Position numbers and translations under genes: made by a program. A model generated the notes under the pieces. It searched no databases and was not told the origin of the DNA. It worked only from the letters and a program-made list of their open reading frames with translations. From positions 124,001 through 188,000 of the forward strand of contig NZ_JAUSSG010000013.1 of assembly GCF_030812215.1 (NCBI RefSeq): DNA of 64,000 nucleotides. The letters run 5' to 3'. The stretch is from Variovorax boronicumulans (GTDB lineage Bacteria; Pseudomonadota; Gammaproteobacteria; Burkholderiales; Burkholderiaceae_C). Shown here piece by piece: positions 43,565 to 52,187 of the stretch (its first letter is position 1; each line of letters begins with the position of its first letter).

Positions 43565-43959
43565 TCAACAAACTCCTGCAGCCCGAGGGCTGGTTGCCTC
43601 CGAAGGGCTATGCGAACGGCGTCGCCGCGCGCGGCACCATGCTGTTCGTCGGCGGCCAGATCGGCTGGAATGCGCAGCAGCAATTCGAGTCGGACGACTT
43701 CATCGAGCAGTGCGGCCTCGCGCTGCGCAACATCGTCGAAGTGCTGCGCGCGGGCGGCGCGGGCCCGGAGCACATGGTGCGCATGACCTGGTATGTGACC
43801 GACCGCGACGAATACAGCCGCCGGCTCGCCGAGCTCGGTCCGGTCTATCGCGATGCAATGGGGCGCAACTTTCCGGCGATGACCTGCGTGCAGGTGGCCG
43901 CGCTGGTGGAGCATCGCGCGAAGGTCGAGATCGAAGTCACGGCGGTCATTCCGGACTGA
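43561..43959 (+). CDS. RidA/YjgF family protein without the catalytic Arg
   Basis: This 132-residue protein has the RidA fold. The family motif PARSCVEV, whose Arg is needed for imine deamination, reads PAMTCVQV here (Met instead of Arg). It therefore belongs to a branch that should not be called an archetypal 2-iminopropanoate deaminase. Because it closes the 2-aminobenzoate operon and a related protein is the known 2-aminomuconate deaminase, a role in releasing ammonia from an enamine intermediate is possible. The start overlaps the ligase stop. Confidence 0.88.
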   Translation: MINKLLQPEGWLPPKGYANGVAARGTMLFVGGQIGWNAQQQFESDDFIEQCGLALRNIVEVLRAGGAGPEHMVRMTWYVTDRDEYSRRLAELGPVYRDAMGRNFPAMTCVQVAALVEHRAKVEIEVTAVIPD

Positions 43960-43983
43960 TCGTTTTTCTTCGCCACGCCGTCG

Positions 43984-44958
43984 TCAGTCGACGGCGTGCG
44001 CGTAGCGCTTGCGGTACTCCGCCGGCGTGATGCCGATCTGACGCTGGAACGCGCGCCGCAACGTGTCGGCATCGGCAAATCCGCATCGGGCCGCCACCTG
44101 TTTCGGCGCAGCATCCCCGGCCTCGAGCAGGCGGCGCGCGGCGGAAACACGAACGCCTTCCACCCAAGCCGCTGGCGTAGCTCCGACCTCTTGCATGAAG
44201 AGCCGTGCGAAGTGGCGAGGGCTCAGGCTCATGCGTCCGGCAAGGTGAGCGACGCTGTGGTCTTCCGCAGGGTTCGCCGCGATCCAGCGCTGCACTTCCT
44301 GCAAGGCTGATCGACCCATGGGCGCGGCTTCGCCCTTGCGGCTGAATTGCATCTGGCCACCCGGGCGCTTAAAGAACATCACGAGCTGGGCGGCGACTTT
44401 CATGGCGATCTCGCGGCCAAGATCTTCCTCGACGAGCGCGAGCGACAGGTCAAGGCCTGCGGTCACGCCGGCCGCCGTGCGCAAGCGGCCATCGCGCACG
44501 TGGATCGCATCGGCATCGACCTGCACGGCGGGGAAGGCTTCTGCAAGCTGATCGGCCACCGCCCAGTGCGTCGTGACTCGCCTGCCGTCGAGCAACCCTG
44601 CCTGCGCCAGCACGAAGGCGCCGCTGCAGACCGAACCGAAACGGCGCGCCTTGGGTGTGAGTTGGCGCAGCCATGCGGTGACGTCGAGGTTGGTCGCTGC
44701 GCCCGCAGCGTGCGGCGTGCCCGCCACCAGGAGCGTGTGAATCGGCTCACCGATGTCCTCGCCGATGACAGCATCGGGCATGAGCCGCACGCCCGACGAA
44801 CTGCGGATCGGGCCCGGCTGGCTCGCGATGACCCGCAGCCGGTAGGCCTCGGTGCGCGCCTGCACGTTCGCCTCGGCGAACACGTCGAGCGGACCGGAGA
44901 CGTCCAGCAGCTGAACGCCGGGCATGGCGAGGATCGCGATGGTCTTGGTGGTGCGCAT
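43984..44958 (-). CDS. GlxA-type AraC family transcriptional regulator
   Basis: This 324-residue protein has an N-terminal DJ-1/PfpI-like domain (about 1-190, with the nucleophile-like Cys in SVCSGAFVL) and a C-terminal AraC double helix-turn-helix (about 215-320, with CGFADADTLRRAFQRQIG). GlxA-type regulators often activate amine, quaternary-amine or nitrile genes. It is divergent from an HD-domain protein and is probably its regulator. Confidence 0.92.
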   Translation of the reverse strand: MRTTKTIAILAMPGVQLLDVSGPLDVFAEANVQARTEAYRLRVIASQPGPIRSSSGVRLMPDAVIGEDIGEPIHTLLVAGTPHAAGAATNLDVTAWLRQLTPKARRFGSVCSGAFVLAQAGLLDGRRVTTHWAVADQLAEAFPAVQVDADAIHVRDGRLRTAAGVTAGLDLSLALVEEDLGREIAMKVAAQLVMFFKRPGGQMQFSRKGEAAPMGRSALQEVQRWIAANPAEDHSVAHLAGRMSLSPRHFARLFMQEVGATPAAWVEGVRVSAARRLLEAGDAAPKQVAARCGFADADTLRRAFQRQIGITPAEYRKRYAHAVD

Positions 44959-45078
44959 GGCTGGTTGTTTCTCTGCGTCTCTTTCGTCGGCGCAATGGCA
45001 GAAATTGCCGCTTCACGTCTGTTGGAGACAATGTAGCCCACTCCTAAAGTTGTTCTCACACTCACAGGAGAAGTCCAC

Positions 45079-45726
45079 ATGGCTTTGACGACAACGATCG
45101 AAGGGGTCCGCATCCCCGACAGCAAGCTCGCGGGCGAAATCACCGAACTGGTCCGCGACACGGCGCCCCCGCTGCTGTTTCACCACTCCAGCCGGGTTTA
45201 CTACTTCGGCGCACTGGCCGGCAAGCACCGCGGCCTGACCTTCGACCCGGAGCTGCTCTATGCGGGCGCGATGTTCCACGACATGGGCCTGGTGAAGGCG
45301 CACAGCAGCGCGAACGAGCGCTTCGAGGTCGATGGGGCGAACGTGGCACGCGATTTCCTGCGTGGTCACGGGATCTCGCAGCAGGACGTCGACCTCGTCT
45401 GGACCGCGATCGCGCTCCACACGACGCCCGGAATTCCACAACATATGCACCCGGTCGTGGCACTGGTGACGGCCGGCGTCGAGATGGACGTGCTGGGACT
45501 GACCTATCCGGAGTACAGCGAAGCCGAGCGCACACAGGTCGTGCATGCGCACCCGCGCACCGAGCACTTCAAGGAAGACATCATCCAGGCCTTCTACGAC
45601 GGCCTCAAACACAAGCCGGAGACCACCTTCGGCAACGTGAAGGCCGATGTGATCGCGGACAAGGAGCCGCATTTCCATCGCGGCAATTTCTGCAGCGTGA
45701 TTCGCTGCTCAGCCTGGCACGGCTGA
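45079..45726 (+). CDS. HD-domain protein (cyanamide hydratase-like)
   Basis: This 215-residue protein has HHSSRVYYFG and the metal-binding HD pair at residues 67-68 (MFHDMG), with further His residues in LHTTPG. This arrangement resembles the cyanamide hydratase (Ddi2)-like branch of the HD superfamily rather than nucleotide phosphohydrolases, so a small nitrogen compound may be the substrate. AGGAG before the ATG is good. Two terminators follow. It is divergent from a GlxA-type regulator. Confidence 0.82.
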   Translation: MALTTTIEGVRIPDSKLAGEITELVRDTAPPLLFHHSSRVYYFGALAGKHRGLTFDPELLYAGAMFHDMGLVKAHSSANERFEVDGANVARDFLRGHGISQQDVDLVWTAIALHTTPGIPQHMHPVVALVTAGVEMDVLGLTYPEYSEAERTQVVHAHPRTEHFKEDIIQAFYDGLKHKPETTFGNVKADVIADKEPHFHRGNFCSVIRCSAWHG

Positions 45727-45744
45727 AATCGGGGGCTGGAGAAA

Positions 45745-45769
45745 TAAAAAAGCCCTCGTTGCGAGGGCT
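45745..45769. terminator. Bidirectional intrinsic terminator
   Basis: AGCCCTCG (45751-45758) pairs with CGAGGGCT (45762-45769) around TTG. The six A residues at 45745-45750 give a T-run for the minus strand; the plus side has a weak GATTTATT tail. It serves the HD-protein gene and backs up the ribosomal operon. Confidence 0.75.
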
Positions 45770-45797
45770 CGATTTATTCAATTCACCGACCAAAGAA

Positions 45798-45828
45798 AAA
45801 AGGCCCTTTGAAATTCAAAGGGCCTTTT
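45798..45828. terminator. Terminator for the ribosomal/tRNA unit (bidirectional)
   Basis: AAAAGGCCCTTTG (45798-45810) pairs with CAAAGGGCCTTTT (45816-45828) around AAATT. Its A and T tails make it functional in both directions. On the minus strand it lies four bases behind the 3' end of the initiator tRNA gene. Confidence 0.88.
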
Positions 45829-45832
45829 AAAT

Positions 45833-45909
<77 letters not shown>

Positions 45910-45919
45910 GCAAGATGGA

Positions 45920-45925
45920 ATTATA
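45920..45925 (-). promoter_or_regulatory. Candidate -10 element for tRNA-fMet
   Basis: A perfect TATAAT reads on the minus strand between the rplQ stop codon and the tRNA, with its end 11 bases before the tRNA 5' end. No recognisable -35 box lies 16-18 bases upstream inside rplQ. The tRNA may thus be served both by readthrough from the ribosomal operon and by a weak own promoter. Confidence 0.4.
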
Positions 45926-45927
45926 AC

Positions 45928-46326
45928 TTATTCTGCAGCGCCTTGCTCGGCATCTGCTTCTTTAATTTCAGGACGGTCGACCAGTTCGACCAGAGCCATC
46001 GGCGCGTTGTCGCCCACGCGGAAGCCCATTTTCAGGATGCGCGTGTAGCCGCCCGGACGTGCCGCGAAACGCGGGCCCAGATCGGCGAAGAGCTTGACGA
46101 CGCTGTCACGGTCGCGCAGGCGGTCGAAGGCCAGGCGCTTGTTGGCGAGCGTGGGCTTCTTGGCGAGCGTGATCATCGGTTCGATGACGCGACGCAGTTC
46201 CTTGGCCTTGGGGACCGTGGTCTTGATGACTTCATGCTCGATGAGCGAATTCATCATGTTCTGCAGCATCGCCAGGCGATGCGAGCTGGTGCGGTTGAGT
46301 TTGCGAAGTCCGTGTCCGTGACGCAT
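45928..46326 (-). CDS. rplQ: 50S ribosomal protein L17
   Basis: This 132-residue large-subunit protein is recognised from MRHGHGLRKLNRTSSHRLAM and the motif KELRRVIEPMITLAK. It lies near the peptide exit tunnel. It is the last protein gene of the alpha operon, 82 bp behind rpoA, and is followed by the initiator tRNA gene. The C-terminal tail is acidic (EADAEQGAAE), as in related bacteria. Confidence 0.98.
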   Translation of the reverse strand: MRHGHGLRKLNRTSSHRLAMLQNMMNSLIEHEVIKTTVPKAKELRRVIEPMITLAKKPTLANKRLAFDRLRDRDSVVKLFADLGPRFAARPGGYTRILKMGFRVGDNAPMALVELVDRPEIKEADAEQGAAE

Positions 46327-46408
46327 GGTGCTTTTCCTTTACTTTATTAAACAGGCAGCCGTATCAGGCACTGCCTGGGCACGAGCCCTCAGGGGCTCAA
46401 TTCAAAAA

Positions 46409-47398
46409 TCAACGCTTGTCGAGACCGGCTGGCGGCCAGCTTTCAAGCTTCATACCCAAGGTCAGGCCGCGCGAAGCGAGGACTTCCTTGATTTCGTTGA
46501 GCGACTTGCGACCCAGGTTCGGGGTCTTGAGCAACTCGTTCTCGGTGCGCTGGATCAGGTCACCGATGTAGTAGATATTTTCGGCCTTCAGGCAGTTGGC
46601 CGAACGCACGGTGAGCTCGAGCTCGTCGACAGGGCGCAGCAGGATCGGATCGAATTGCTGTGCGCTGCGCGGTGCCGGTGCATCGAATGCAGCCAGTTCG
46701 CCGCCTTCCAGCTGTGCGAACACCGCGAGCTGCTCGACGAGGATTTTAGCCGAGGCGCGAACCGCATCTTCAGCGGTGATGGCACCGTTGGTTTCGATCT
46801 CGACCAGGAGCTTGTCCAGGTCGGTACGTTGTTCGACACGGGCGCTCTCGACCGTGTAGCTCACGCGCTTGACAGGCGAGAACGACGCGTCGAGGACGAT
46901 GCGGCCAATCGACTTGGTCGGCTCGTCGGCGTAGCGGCGCATCGTGCCGGGCACATAACCGCGACCCTTTTCGACCTTGATCTGCATGTCGAGCTTGCCG
47001 CCTTGCGACAGGTGCGCGATCACGTGGTCAGGGTTGATGATTTCCACGTCGTGCGGGGTCTGGATGTCCGACGCCAGGACCGGGCCTTCGCCGTCCTTGC
47101 GCAGGCTCAGCGTGACTTCGTCGCGGTTGTGGAGCTTGAACACCACGCCCTTGAGATTCAGAAGGATGTTGACGACATCTTCCTGCACGCCGTCGATCGA
47201 CGAGTACTCATGCAGAACGCCAGCGATCGTGACTTCGGTGGCCGAGTAGCCGACCATGGACGACAGCAGAACGCGACGCAGCGCGTTGCCGAGCGTGTGG
47301 CCGTAGCCGCGCTCGAAAGGCTCGAGCGTCACCTTGGCCTTGTTGGCGGCAAGTTGCTCGACCTGGATGGTCTTGGGTTTCAGCAGGGTGGTTTGCAT
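46409..47398 (-). CDS. rpoA: RNA polymerase alpha subunit
   Basis: This 329-residue protein has the N-terminal dimerisation domain (ERGYGHTLGNALRRVLLSSM) and the C-terminal DNA-contacting domain (LKAENIYYIGDLIQRTENELLKTPNLGRKSLNEIKEVL) joined by an acidic/proline linker. The length and order match other betaproteobacteria. It lies between rpsD and rplQ in the alpha operon. Confidence 0.98.
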   Translation of the reverse strand: MQTTLLKPKTIQVEQLAANKAKVTLEPFERGYGHTLGNALRRVLLSSMVGYSATEVTIAGVLHEYSSIDGVQEDVVNILLNLKGVVFKLHNRDEVTLSLRKDGEGPVLASDIQTPHDVEIINPDHVIAHLSQGGKLDMQIKVEKGRGYVPGTMRRYADEPTKSIGRIVLDASFSPVKRVSYTVESARVEQRTDLDKLLVEIETNGAITAEDAVRASAKILVEQLAVFAQLEGGELAAFDAPAPRSAQQFDPILLRPVDELELTVRSANCLKAENIYYIGDLIQRTENELLKTPNLGRKSLNEIKEVLASRGLTLGMKLESWPPAGLDKR

Positions 47399-47537
47399 GC
47401 AGACTTCCTCTCAATACCCCCGGCTCGTTACACCGGTAAGGCTGGTGAAGCACCTGACCCGCAACGAAGCACGGGGCAGGAACGTGAACAACAAAAACTT
47501 GTTGCCCGCACACGCGAGGTGCGCGGGAACAAAAAAA

Positions 47538-48161
47538 TCAACGCGAATACAGTTCGACGATCAGCGATTCGTTGATGTCGGCTGCGAATTCGTCGCGATC
47601 GGGCACCTTCTTGAAGGTACCTTCGGCCTTGTCGGCGTTCACTTCGACCCAAGCCGGGATACCGACTTGCTGGGCCAGCTGGAGCGCTTCGGCAATGCGG
47701 GTCTGCTTCTTGGACTTGTCGCGCACGGCGATCACGTCACCGGTCTTGACCAGGTACGACGGGATGTTGACCGACTGGCCGTTCACCGTGATCGCCTTGT
47801 GCGACACGAGTTGACGTGCTTCAGCGCGGGTCGAGCCGAAGCCCATGCGGTAGACGACGTTGTCCAGGCGCGATTCGAGAATGAACAGCAGGTTGGCGCC
47901 GGTATTGCCACGGCGGCGGTCGGCTTCTTCGAAGTAGCGGCGGAATTGCTTTTCCAGCACGCCGTACATGCGCTTGACCTTCTGCTTTTCACGCAGTTGC
48001 AGACCATAGTCCGAGGTGCGCTGACCCGAAGTGCGACCGTGCTGGCCTGGCTTGGAATCGAACTTGGCCTTGTCTTGAATCGAACGACGGGCGCTCTTCA
48101 GGAACAGGTCGGTGCCTTCACGGCGGGAAAGTTTGGCCTTGGGGCCGAGGTAGCGTGCCAC
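47538..48161 (-). CDS. rpsD: 30S ribosomal protein S4
   Basis: This 207-residue primary 16S rRNA-binding protein contains the S4 RNA-binding domain (RLDNVVYRMGFGSTRAEARQ, then VSHKAITVNGQSVNIPS). In E. coli S4 represses its own alpha operon; no equivalent pseudoknot was verified here. The zinc-binding N-terminal cysteines of some S4 proteins are absent. Confidence 0.98.
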   Translation of the reverse strand: MARYLGPKAKLSRREGTDLFLKSARRSIQDKAKFDSKPGQHGRTSGQRTSDYGLQLREKQKVKRMYGVLEKQFRRYFEEADRRRGNTGANLLFILESRLDNVVYRMGFGSTRAEARQLVSHKAITVNGQSVNIPSYLVKTGDVIAVRDKSKKQTRIAEALQLAQQVGIPAWVEVNADKAEGTFKKVPDRDEFAADINESLIVELYSR

Positions 48162-48289
48162 GAGTATTCCTTTGTGTATCTGCCGCAGTTGCCTGCGGGA
48201 GCCATCGGCGAAACGCTGATGGCGGTGGGCTTAGTTAAAAAACAAATGCGCAGCCGCTCGAAAGCTGGCTGCGCCTTGCGGACTGACGA

Positions 48290-48694
48290 TCAGATGCGGC
48301 GACGCTTCTGGGGACGGCAGCCGTTGTGCGGAACGGGCGTCACGTCGGCAATGGAATTGATCCGGATGCCGAGCGCAGCCAGTGCGCGCACCGACGATTC
48401 GCGACCGGGGCCCGGGCCCTTGATCTCGACGTCGAGGTTCTTGATACCTTGTTCGACAGCAGCACGGCCGGCCACTTCGGAAGCGACCTGCGCAGCGAAC
48501 GGGGTCGACTTGCGCGAGCCCTTGAAGCCCTGGCCACCCGACGAAGCCCACGACAGAGCGTTGCCCTGGCGATCGGTGATCGTGATGATGGTGTTGTTGA
48601 ACGAGGCATGCACGTGGGCGATACCGTCCGCAACGTTCTTGCGAACCTTCTTGCGAACGCGCTGTGCGGCGTTGTTTGCAGGTGCTTTAGCCAT
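48290..48694 (-). CDS. rpsK: 30S ribosomal protein S11
   Basis: This 134-residue platform protein has the usual GIAHVHASFNNTIITITDRQG and a C-terminal NGCRPQKRRRI. It follows rpsM after 12 bases and precedes rpsD. Confidence 0.98.
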   Translation of the reverse strand: MAKAPANNAAQRVRKKVRKNVADGIAHVHASFNNTIITITDRQGNALSWASSGGQGFKGSRKSTPFAAQVASEVAGRAAVEQGIKNLDVEIKGPGPGRESSVRALAALGIRINSIADVTPVPHNGCRPQKRRRI

Positions 48695-48706
48695 GCTGGT
48701 CTATCC

Positions 48707-49072
48707 TTATTTCTTCAGGGACTGCGCAGCCTTGCGCGGACCCTTGCGGGTGCGAGCATTGGTGCGCGTGCGCTGGCCGCGCATCGGCAGGCCGCGACGG
48801 TGACGGAAGCCGCGATAGCAGCCGATGTCCATCAAACGCTTGATGTTCATCGTCGTCTCGCGACGCAGATCGCCTTCGATCGTGAACAGAGCGATCTGAT
48901 CGCGGATCTTCTCGAGATCGGCGTCGGTCAGATCCTTGATCTTCTTCGAATATTCGATGCCGCTCGCTTCGCAGATTTGACGGGCGCGGGTGCGACCGAT
49001 ACCGAAAATGGCGGTCAGGCCGATTTCAGCGTGCTTGTGCGGCGGGATGTTGATGCCAGCAATACGTGCCAT
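48707..49072 (-). CDS. rpsM: 30S ribosomal protein S13
   Basis: This 121-residue head protein begins MARIAGINIPPHKHAEIGLT and has GLPMRGQRTRTNARTRKG near its end, which contacts tRNA in the P site. It follows rpmJ by 23 bases. Confidence 0.98.
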   Translation of the reverse strand: MARIAGINIPPHKHAEIGLTAIFGIGRTRARQICEASGIEYSKKIKDLTDADLEKIRDQIALFTIEGDLRRETTMNIKRLMDIGCYRGFRHRRGLPMRGQRTRTNARTRKGPRKAAQSLKK

Positions 49073-49095
49073 GTGCGTCCTCTAATACTCTTCAA

Positions 49096-49209
49096 TCAAC
49101 CCTGGCGCTGCTTGTGGCGCGGGTCGGTGCAAATCACACGCACCACACCTTTACGGCGGATGACCTTGCAATTACGGCAGATGGTTTTGACCGAAGCCGA
49201 AACTCTCAT
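49096..49209 (-). CDS. rpmJ: 50S ribosomal protein L36
   Basis: This 37-residue protein starts MRVSASVKTICRNCK. It has the zinc-ribbon Cys residues (CRNC and C in VICTD) plus a His in DPRH, so it is the zinc-binding form. It lies between secY and rpsM. The infA gene that separates secY from rpmJ in many related operons is not present in the 66-bp gap. Confidence 0.96.
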   Translation of the reverse strand: MRVSASVKTICRNCKVIRRKGVVRVICTDPRHKQRQG

Positions 49210-49275
49210 TTCATTCTCCTAAAACTGTTTAACGTGGCGGACTACCGCCCGATCTCGATACTGAAGCTCACAGCC

Positions 49276-50589
49276 CTACGATGTCTTGAAGTTCGCCTTC
49301 TTCAGCAGCGATTCGTACTGCTGGGACATCATGTAGTTTTGCACCTGGGCCATGAAGTCCATCGTGACGACCACGATGATCAGCAGGGAGGTACCACCGA
49401 AGTAGAACGGCACGTTGTACTTCAGGATCAGGAACTCGGGCAGCAGGCAGACGAAGGTGATGTACACCGCGCCAGCCAACGTCAGGCGAACCAGAATCTT
49501 GTCGATATAGCGAGCGGTCTGGTCACCCGGGCGAATGCCAGGAATGAATGCACCACTCTTCTTCAGGTTGTCGGCCGTTTCCTTGCTGTTGAACACGAGT
49601 GCCGTGTAGAAGAAGCAGAAGAAAACGATCGCGGCAGCGTACAGCAGCACGTAGATCGGCTCGCCCGGACGCAGCGCGTTGGCGATGTCCTTGATCCAGC
49701 GGAAACCGCCTTCACCGGTACTGAACCAGCCGACCACCGTTGCCGGCAGCAGGATGATCGATGAGGCAAAGATCGGCGGGATCACGCCAGCCATGTTCAG
49801 CTTCAAGGGCAGGTGCGACGACTGGCCGCCATAGACCTTGTTGCCGACCTGGCGCCGCGCATAGTTCACGAGGATCTTGCGCTGGCCGCGTTCGACGAAC
49901 ACCACGAAGTAGGTGACCAGCACCACGACCGCGATGATGAAGAGCGCAACGATCGGATTCATCGCACCGGTGGTCACCAGCGAACCAAGACCTGCCACAG
50001 CACTCGGCAAACCTGCCGCGATACCTGCAAAGATCAGGATCGAGATGCCGTTGCCCAAGCCACGTTCGGTGATCTGCTCGCCGAGCCACATCAGGAACAT
50101 CGAACCTGCGGTCAGGCTCACCATCGCGGTGATGCGGAAGCCGAAACCGGGGGCGATCACCAGACCGGCCGACGATTCGAGAGCCACTGCAATGCTGAAC
50201 GACTGGAACAGAGCCAAGCCCAGCGCGCCGTAGCGCGTGTACTGCGTGATCTTGCGGCGGCCGGCCTCGCCTTCCTTCTTCAATTGCTCGAAGGTCGGAA
50301 GCACGTAGGTCATCAGCTGCATGATGATCGACGCCGAGATGTACGGCATGATCCCCAACGCGAACACGGTGAAACGCGACAGCGCCCCGCCCGAGAACAT
50401 GTTGAACAGGCTCAGAATGCCGCCCTGCTGGCCCTGGAAGAGCGCGGCCAGCTGGTCCGGGTTGATACCCGGCACAGGAATGTGCGCGCCAATCCGGTAG
50501 ACCACGAGCGCGAGCAGCAAAAAGACGAGCCGACGACGAAGGTCGCCGAACTTGCCTGTTTTTGCGATCGTTGCCGCGTTAGTTGCCAC
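49276..50589 (-). CDS. secY: Protein translocase subunit SecY
   Basis: This 437-residue inner-membrane protein forms the SecYEG channel. It has ten membrane helices; the plug region follows ISLFNMFSGGALSRFTVFALG, and cytoplasmic loops such as YARRQVGNKVYGG bind the ribosome and SecA. It is encoded between rplO and rpmJ. Confidence 0.98.
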   Translation of the reverse strand: MATNAATIAKTGKFGDLRRRLVFLLLALVVYRIGAHIPVPGINPDQLAALFQGQQGGILSLFNMFSGGALSRFTVFALGIMPYISASIIMQLMTYVLPTFEQLKKEGEAGRRKITQYTRYGALGLALFQSFSIAVALESSAGLVIAPGFGFRITAMVSLTAGSMFLMWLGEQITERGLGNGISILIFAGIAAGLPSAVAGLGSLVTTGAMNPIVALFIIAVVVLVTYFVVFVERGQRKILVNYARRQVGNKVYGGQSSHLPLKLNMAGVIPPIFASSIILLPATVVGWFSTGEGGFRWIKDIANALRPGEPIYVLLYAAAIVFFCFFYTALVFNSKETADNLKKSGAFIPGIRPGDQTARYIDKILVRLTLAGAVYITFVCLLPEFLILKYNVPFYFGGTSLLIIVVVTMDFMAQVQNYMMSQQYESLLKKANFKTS

Positions 50590-50616
50590 GAAGAACTTCT
50601 TTCAGTCCGATGGTGA

Positions 50617-51048
50617 TCAGGCGACGCTGCCGCCGGCTGCTTCGATTGCAGCCTTGGCGCCAGCCGTTGCACCCACGCCCGTCAGCTTGACGGCCTTGGT
50701 GAGTTCACCGGTCTTGACGATCTTGACGACCTTGGCGAGCTGGCCCACGAGGCCGGCTTGCTTCAGCGCCAAGACATCCACTTCGGCCAGGCCGAGCTGC
50801 TCGAGAGCAGTCAGCGTGACTTCGGCGTTGAACTTCAGCAGGTGCGACTTGAAACCACGCTTGGGCAGGCGACGTTGCAGCGGCATCTGGCCGCCTTCGA
50901 AACCAACCTTGTGGAAGCCACCAGCACGCGACTTCTGGCCCTTGTGACCGCGACCTGCGGTCTTGCCGATGCCCGAGCCGATACCGCGGCCAACGCGGCG
51001 CTTGGCGTGCTTGGCGCCGGCTGCCGGCTTGATGCCATTGAGTTCCAT
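50617..51048 (-). CDS. rplO: 50S ribosomal protein L15
   Basis: This 143-residue protein starts MELNGIKPAAGAKHAKRRVG and has the Gly/Arg/Lys-rich segment GRGIGSGIGKTAGRGHKGQK that penetrates 23S rRNA. It lies between rpmD and secY. Confidence 0.98.
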   Translation of the reverse strand: MELNGIKPAAGAKHAKRRVGRGIGSGIGKTAGRGHKGQKSRAGGFHKVGFEGGQMPLQRRLPKRGFKSHLLKFNAEVTLTALEQLGLAEVDVLALKQAGLVGQLAKVVKIVKTGELTKAVKLTGVGATAGAKAAIEAAGGSVA

Positions 51049-51059
51049 ATCAGTCTCTC

Positions 51060-51245
51060 TTACAGAACTTTGACCAGATAACTGATCTTGTTGATCATGC
51101 CGCGCACCGCCGGGGTGTCCTGCAGCTCGCTCACGCTGTTGAGCTTGCGCAGGCCGAGGCCACGCACGGTCGCGCGATGCGATTCCTTGGTGCCAATCGG
51201 GCTCTTGACCAATTGCACCTTGAGGGTTTGTTGTTGCGTCGTCAT
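51060..51245 (-). CDS. rpmD: 50S ribosomal protein L30
   Basis: This 61-residue protein has the L30 core VKSPIGTKESHRATVRGLGL. It is encoded between rpsE and rplO with short gaps and is probably cotranslated. Confidence 0.97.
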   Translation of the reverse strand: MTTQQQTLKVQLVKSPIGTKESHRATVRGLGLRKLNSVSELQDTPAVRGMINKISYLVKVL

Positions 51246-51270
51246 TTGAATGCTTCTTTCAGGCTTGCGC

Positions 51271-51789
51271 TTAAGCGAAGATTTCTTCGACAGTCAGGCC
51301 ACGCTTGGCAGCCACTGAGGACGCGGTCGTCGAGTTCTTCAACCCGTCGAGCGTGGCGCGAACCATGTTGTAGGGGTTCGACGAACCATGGCTCTTGGCC
51401 ACGATGTCGGTGATGCCCATCACTTCGAACACGGCGCGCATCGGGCCGCCGGCGATGATGCCGGTACCCTTGGGAGCCGGGTACATCACGACCGTGGAGG
51501 CGCCGTGGTGACCTTGCACCTGGTGATGCAGCGTGCCGTTCTTGATCGGGGCCTTGAACAGGTTGCGACGGGCTTCTTCCATCGCCTTCTGCACTGCAGC
51601 GGGCACTTCCTTGGACTTGCCCTTGCCCATGCCGACGCGGCCATCGCCATCGCCGACCACGGTCAGTGCTGCGAAACCGAGGATACGACCACCCTTCACC
51701 ACCTTGGTGACGCGGTTGATCGCGATCATCTTCTCGCGCAAACCGTCCTCAGGACCTTCGTTCTGCGTTCTTGCTTGAATCTTTGCCAT
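51271..51789 (-). CDS. rpsE: 30S ribosomal protein S5
   Basis: This 172-residue protein contains the N-terminal double-stranded RNA-binding-type domain (GLREKMIAINRVTKVVKGGR) and the C-terminal domain with GTGIIAGGPMRAVFEVMG. It acts in mRNA helicase activity and fidelity. Confidence 0.98.
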   Translation of the reverse strand: MAKIQARTQNEGPEDGLREKMIAINRVTKVVKGGRILGFAALTVVGDGDGRVGMGKGKSKEVPAAVQKAMEEARRNLFKAPIKNGTLHHQVQGHHGASTVVMYPAPKGTGIIAGGPMRAVFEVMGITDIVAKSHGSSNPYNMVRATLDGLKNSTTASSVAAKRGLTVEEIFA

Positions 51790-51807
51790 TTTGAATCTCG
51801 TGTCCGA

Positions 51808-52173
51808 TTAGAACTGCAGACCGGCTTCGCGGGCTGCCTCGGCCAGCGCCTTGACGCGGCCGTGGTAGGCGAAACCTGCGCGATCGAAAGCAACCTTCTC
51901 GACGCCGGCAGCCTTCGCCTTTTCAGCGATGCGCTTGCCGATGGCGATGGCTGCGGCGGCATTGCCACCCTTGCCCGAGCCGCCGAGCGAGGCCCGCACT
52001 TCGGCTTCGGCCGTCGATGCGGTTGCGATCACCTTGGTACCGTCGTCGGAGATGACGGTGGCATAGATGTGCAGGTTGGTGCGGTTCACCGTCAGACGGG
52101 CCACACCCTGCGTCGCGATGCGGATGCGGGTCTGGCGCGAGCGGCGAAGACGCTGTGCTTTTTTGGTCAACAT
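51808..52173 (-). CDS. rplR: 50S ribosomal protein L18
   Basis: This 121-residue 5S rRNA-binding protein begins MLTKKAQRLRRSRQTRIRIA. A second ATG lies one codon upstream (52176) with GGGG seven bases before it; the family usually starts with the MLTKK methionine. The C-terminal FDRAGFAYHGRVKALAEAAR is conserved. Confidence 0.96.
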   Translation of the reverse strand: MLTKKAQRLRRSRQTRIRIATQGVARLTVNRTNLHIYATVISDDGTKVIATASTAEAEVRASLGGSGKGGNAAAAIAIGKRIAEKAKAAGVEKVAFDRAGFAYHGRVKALAEAAREAGLQF

Positions 52174-52187
52174 CATTTTGCTGCCCC

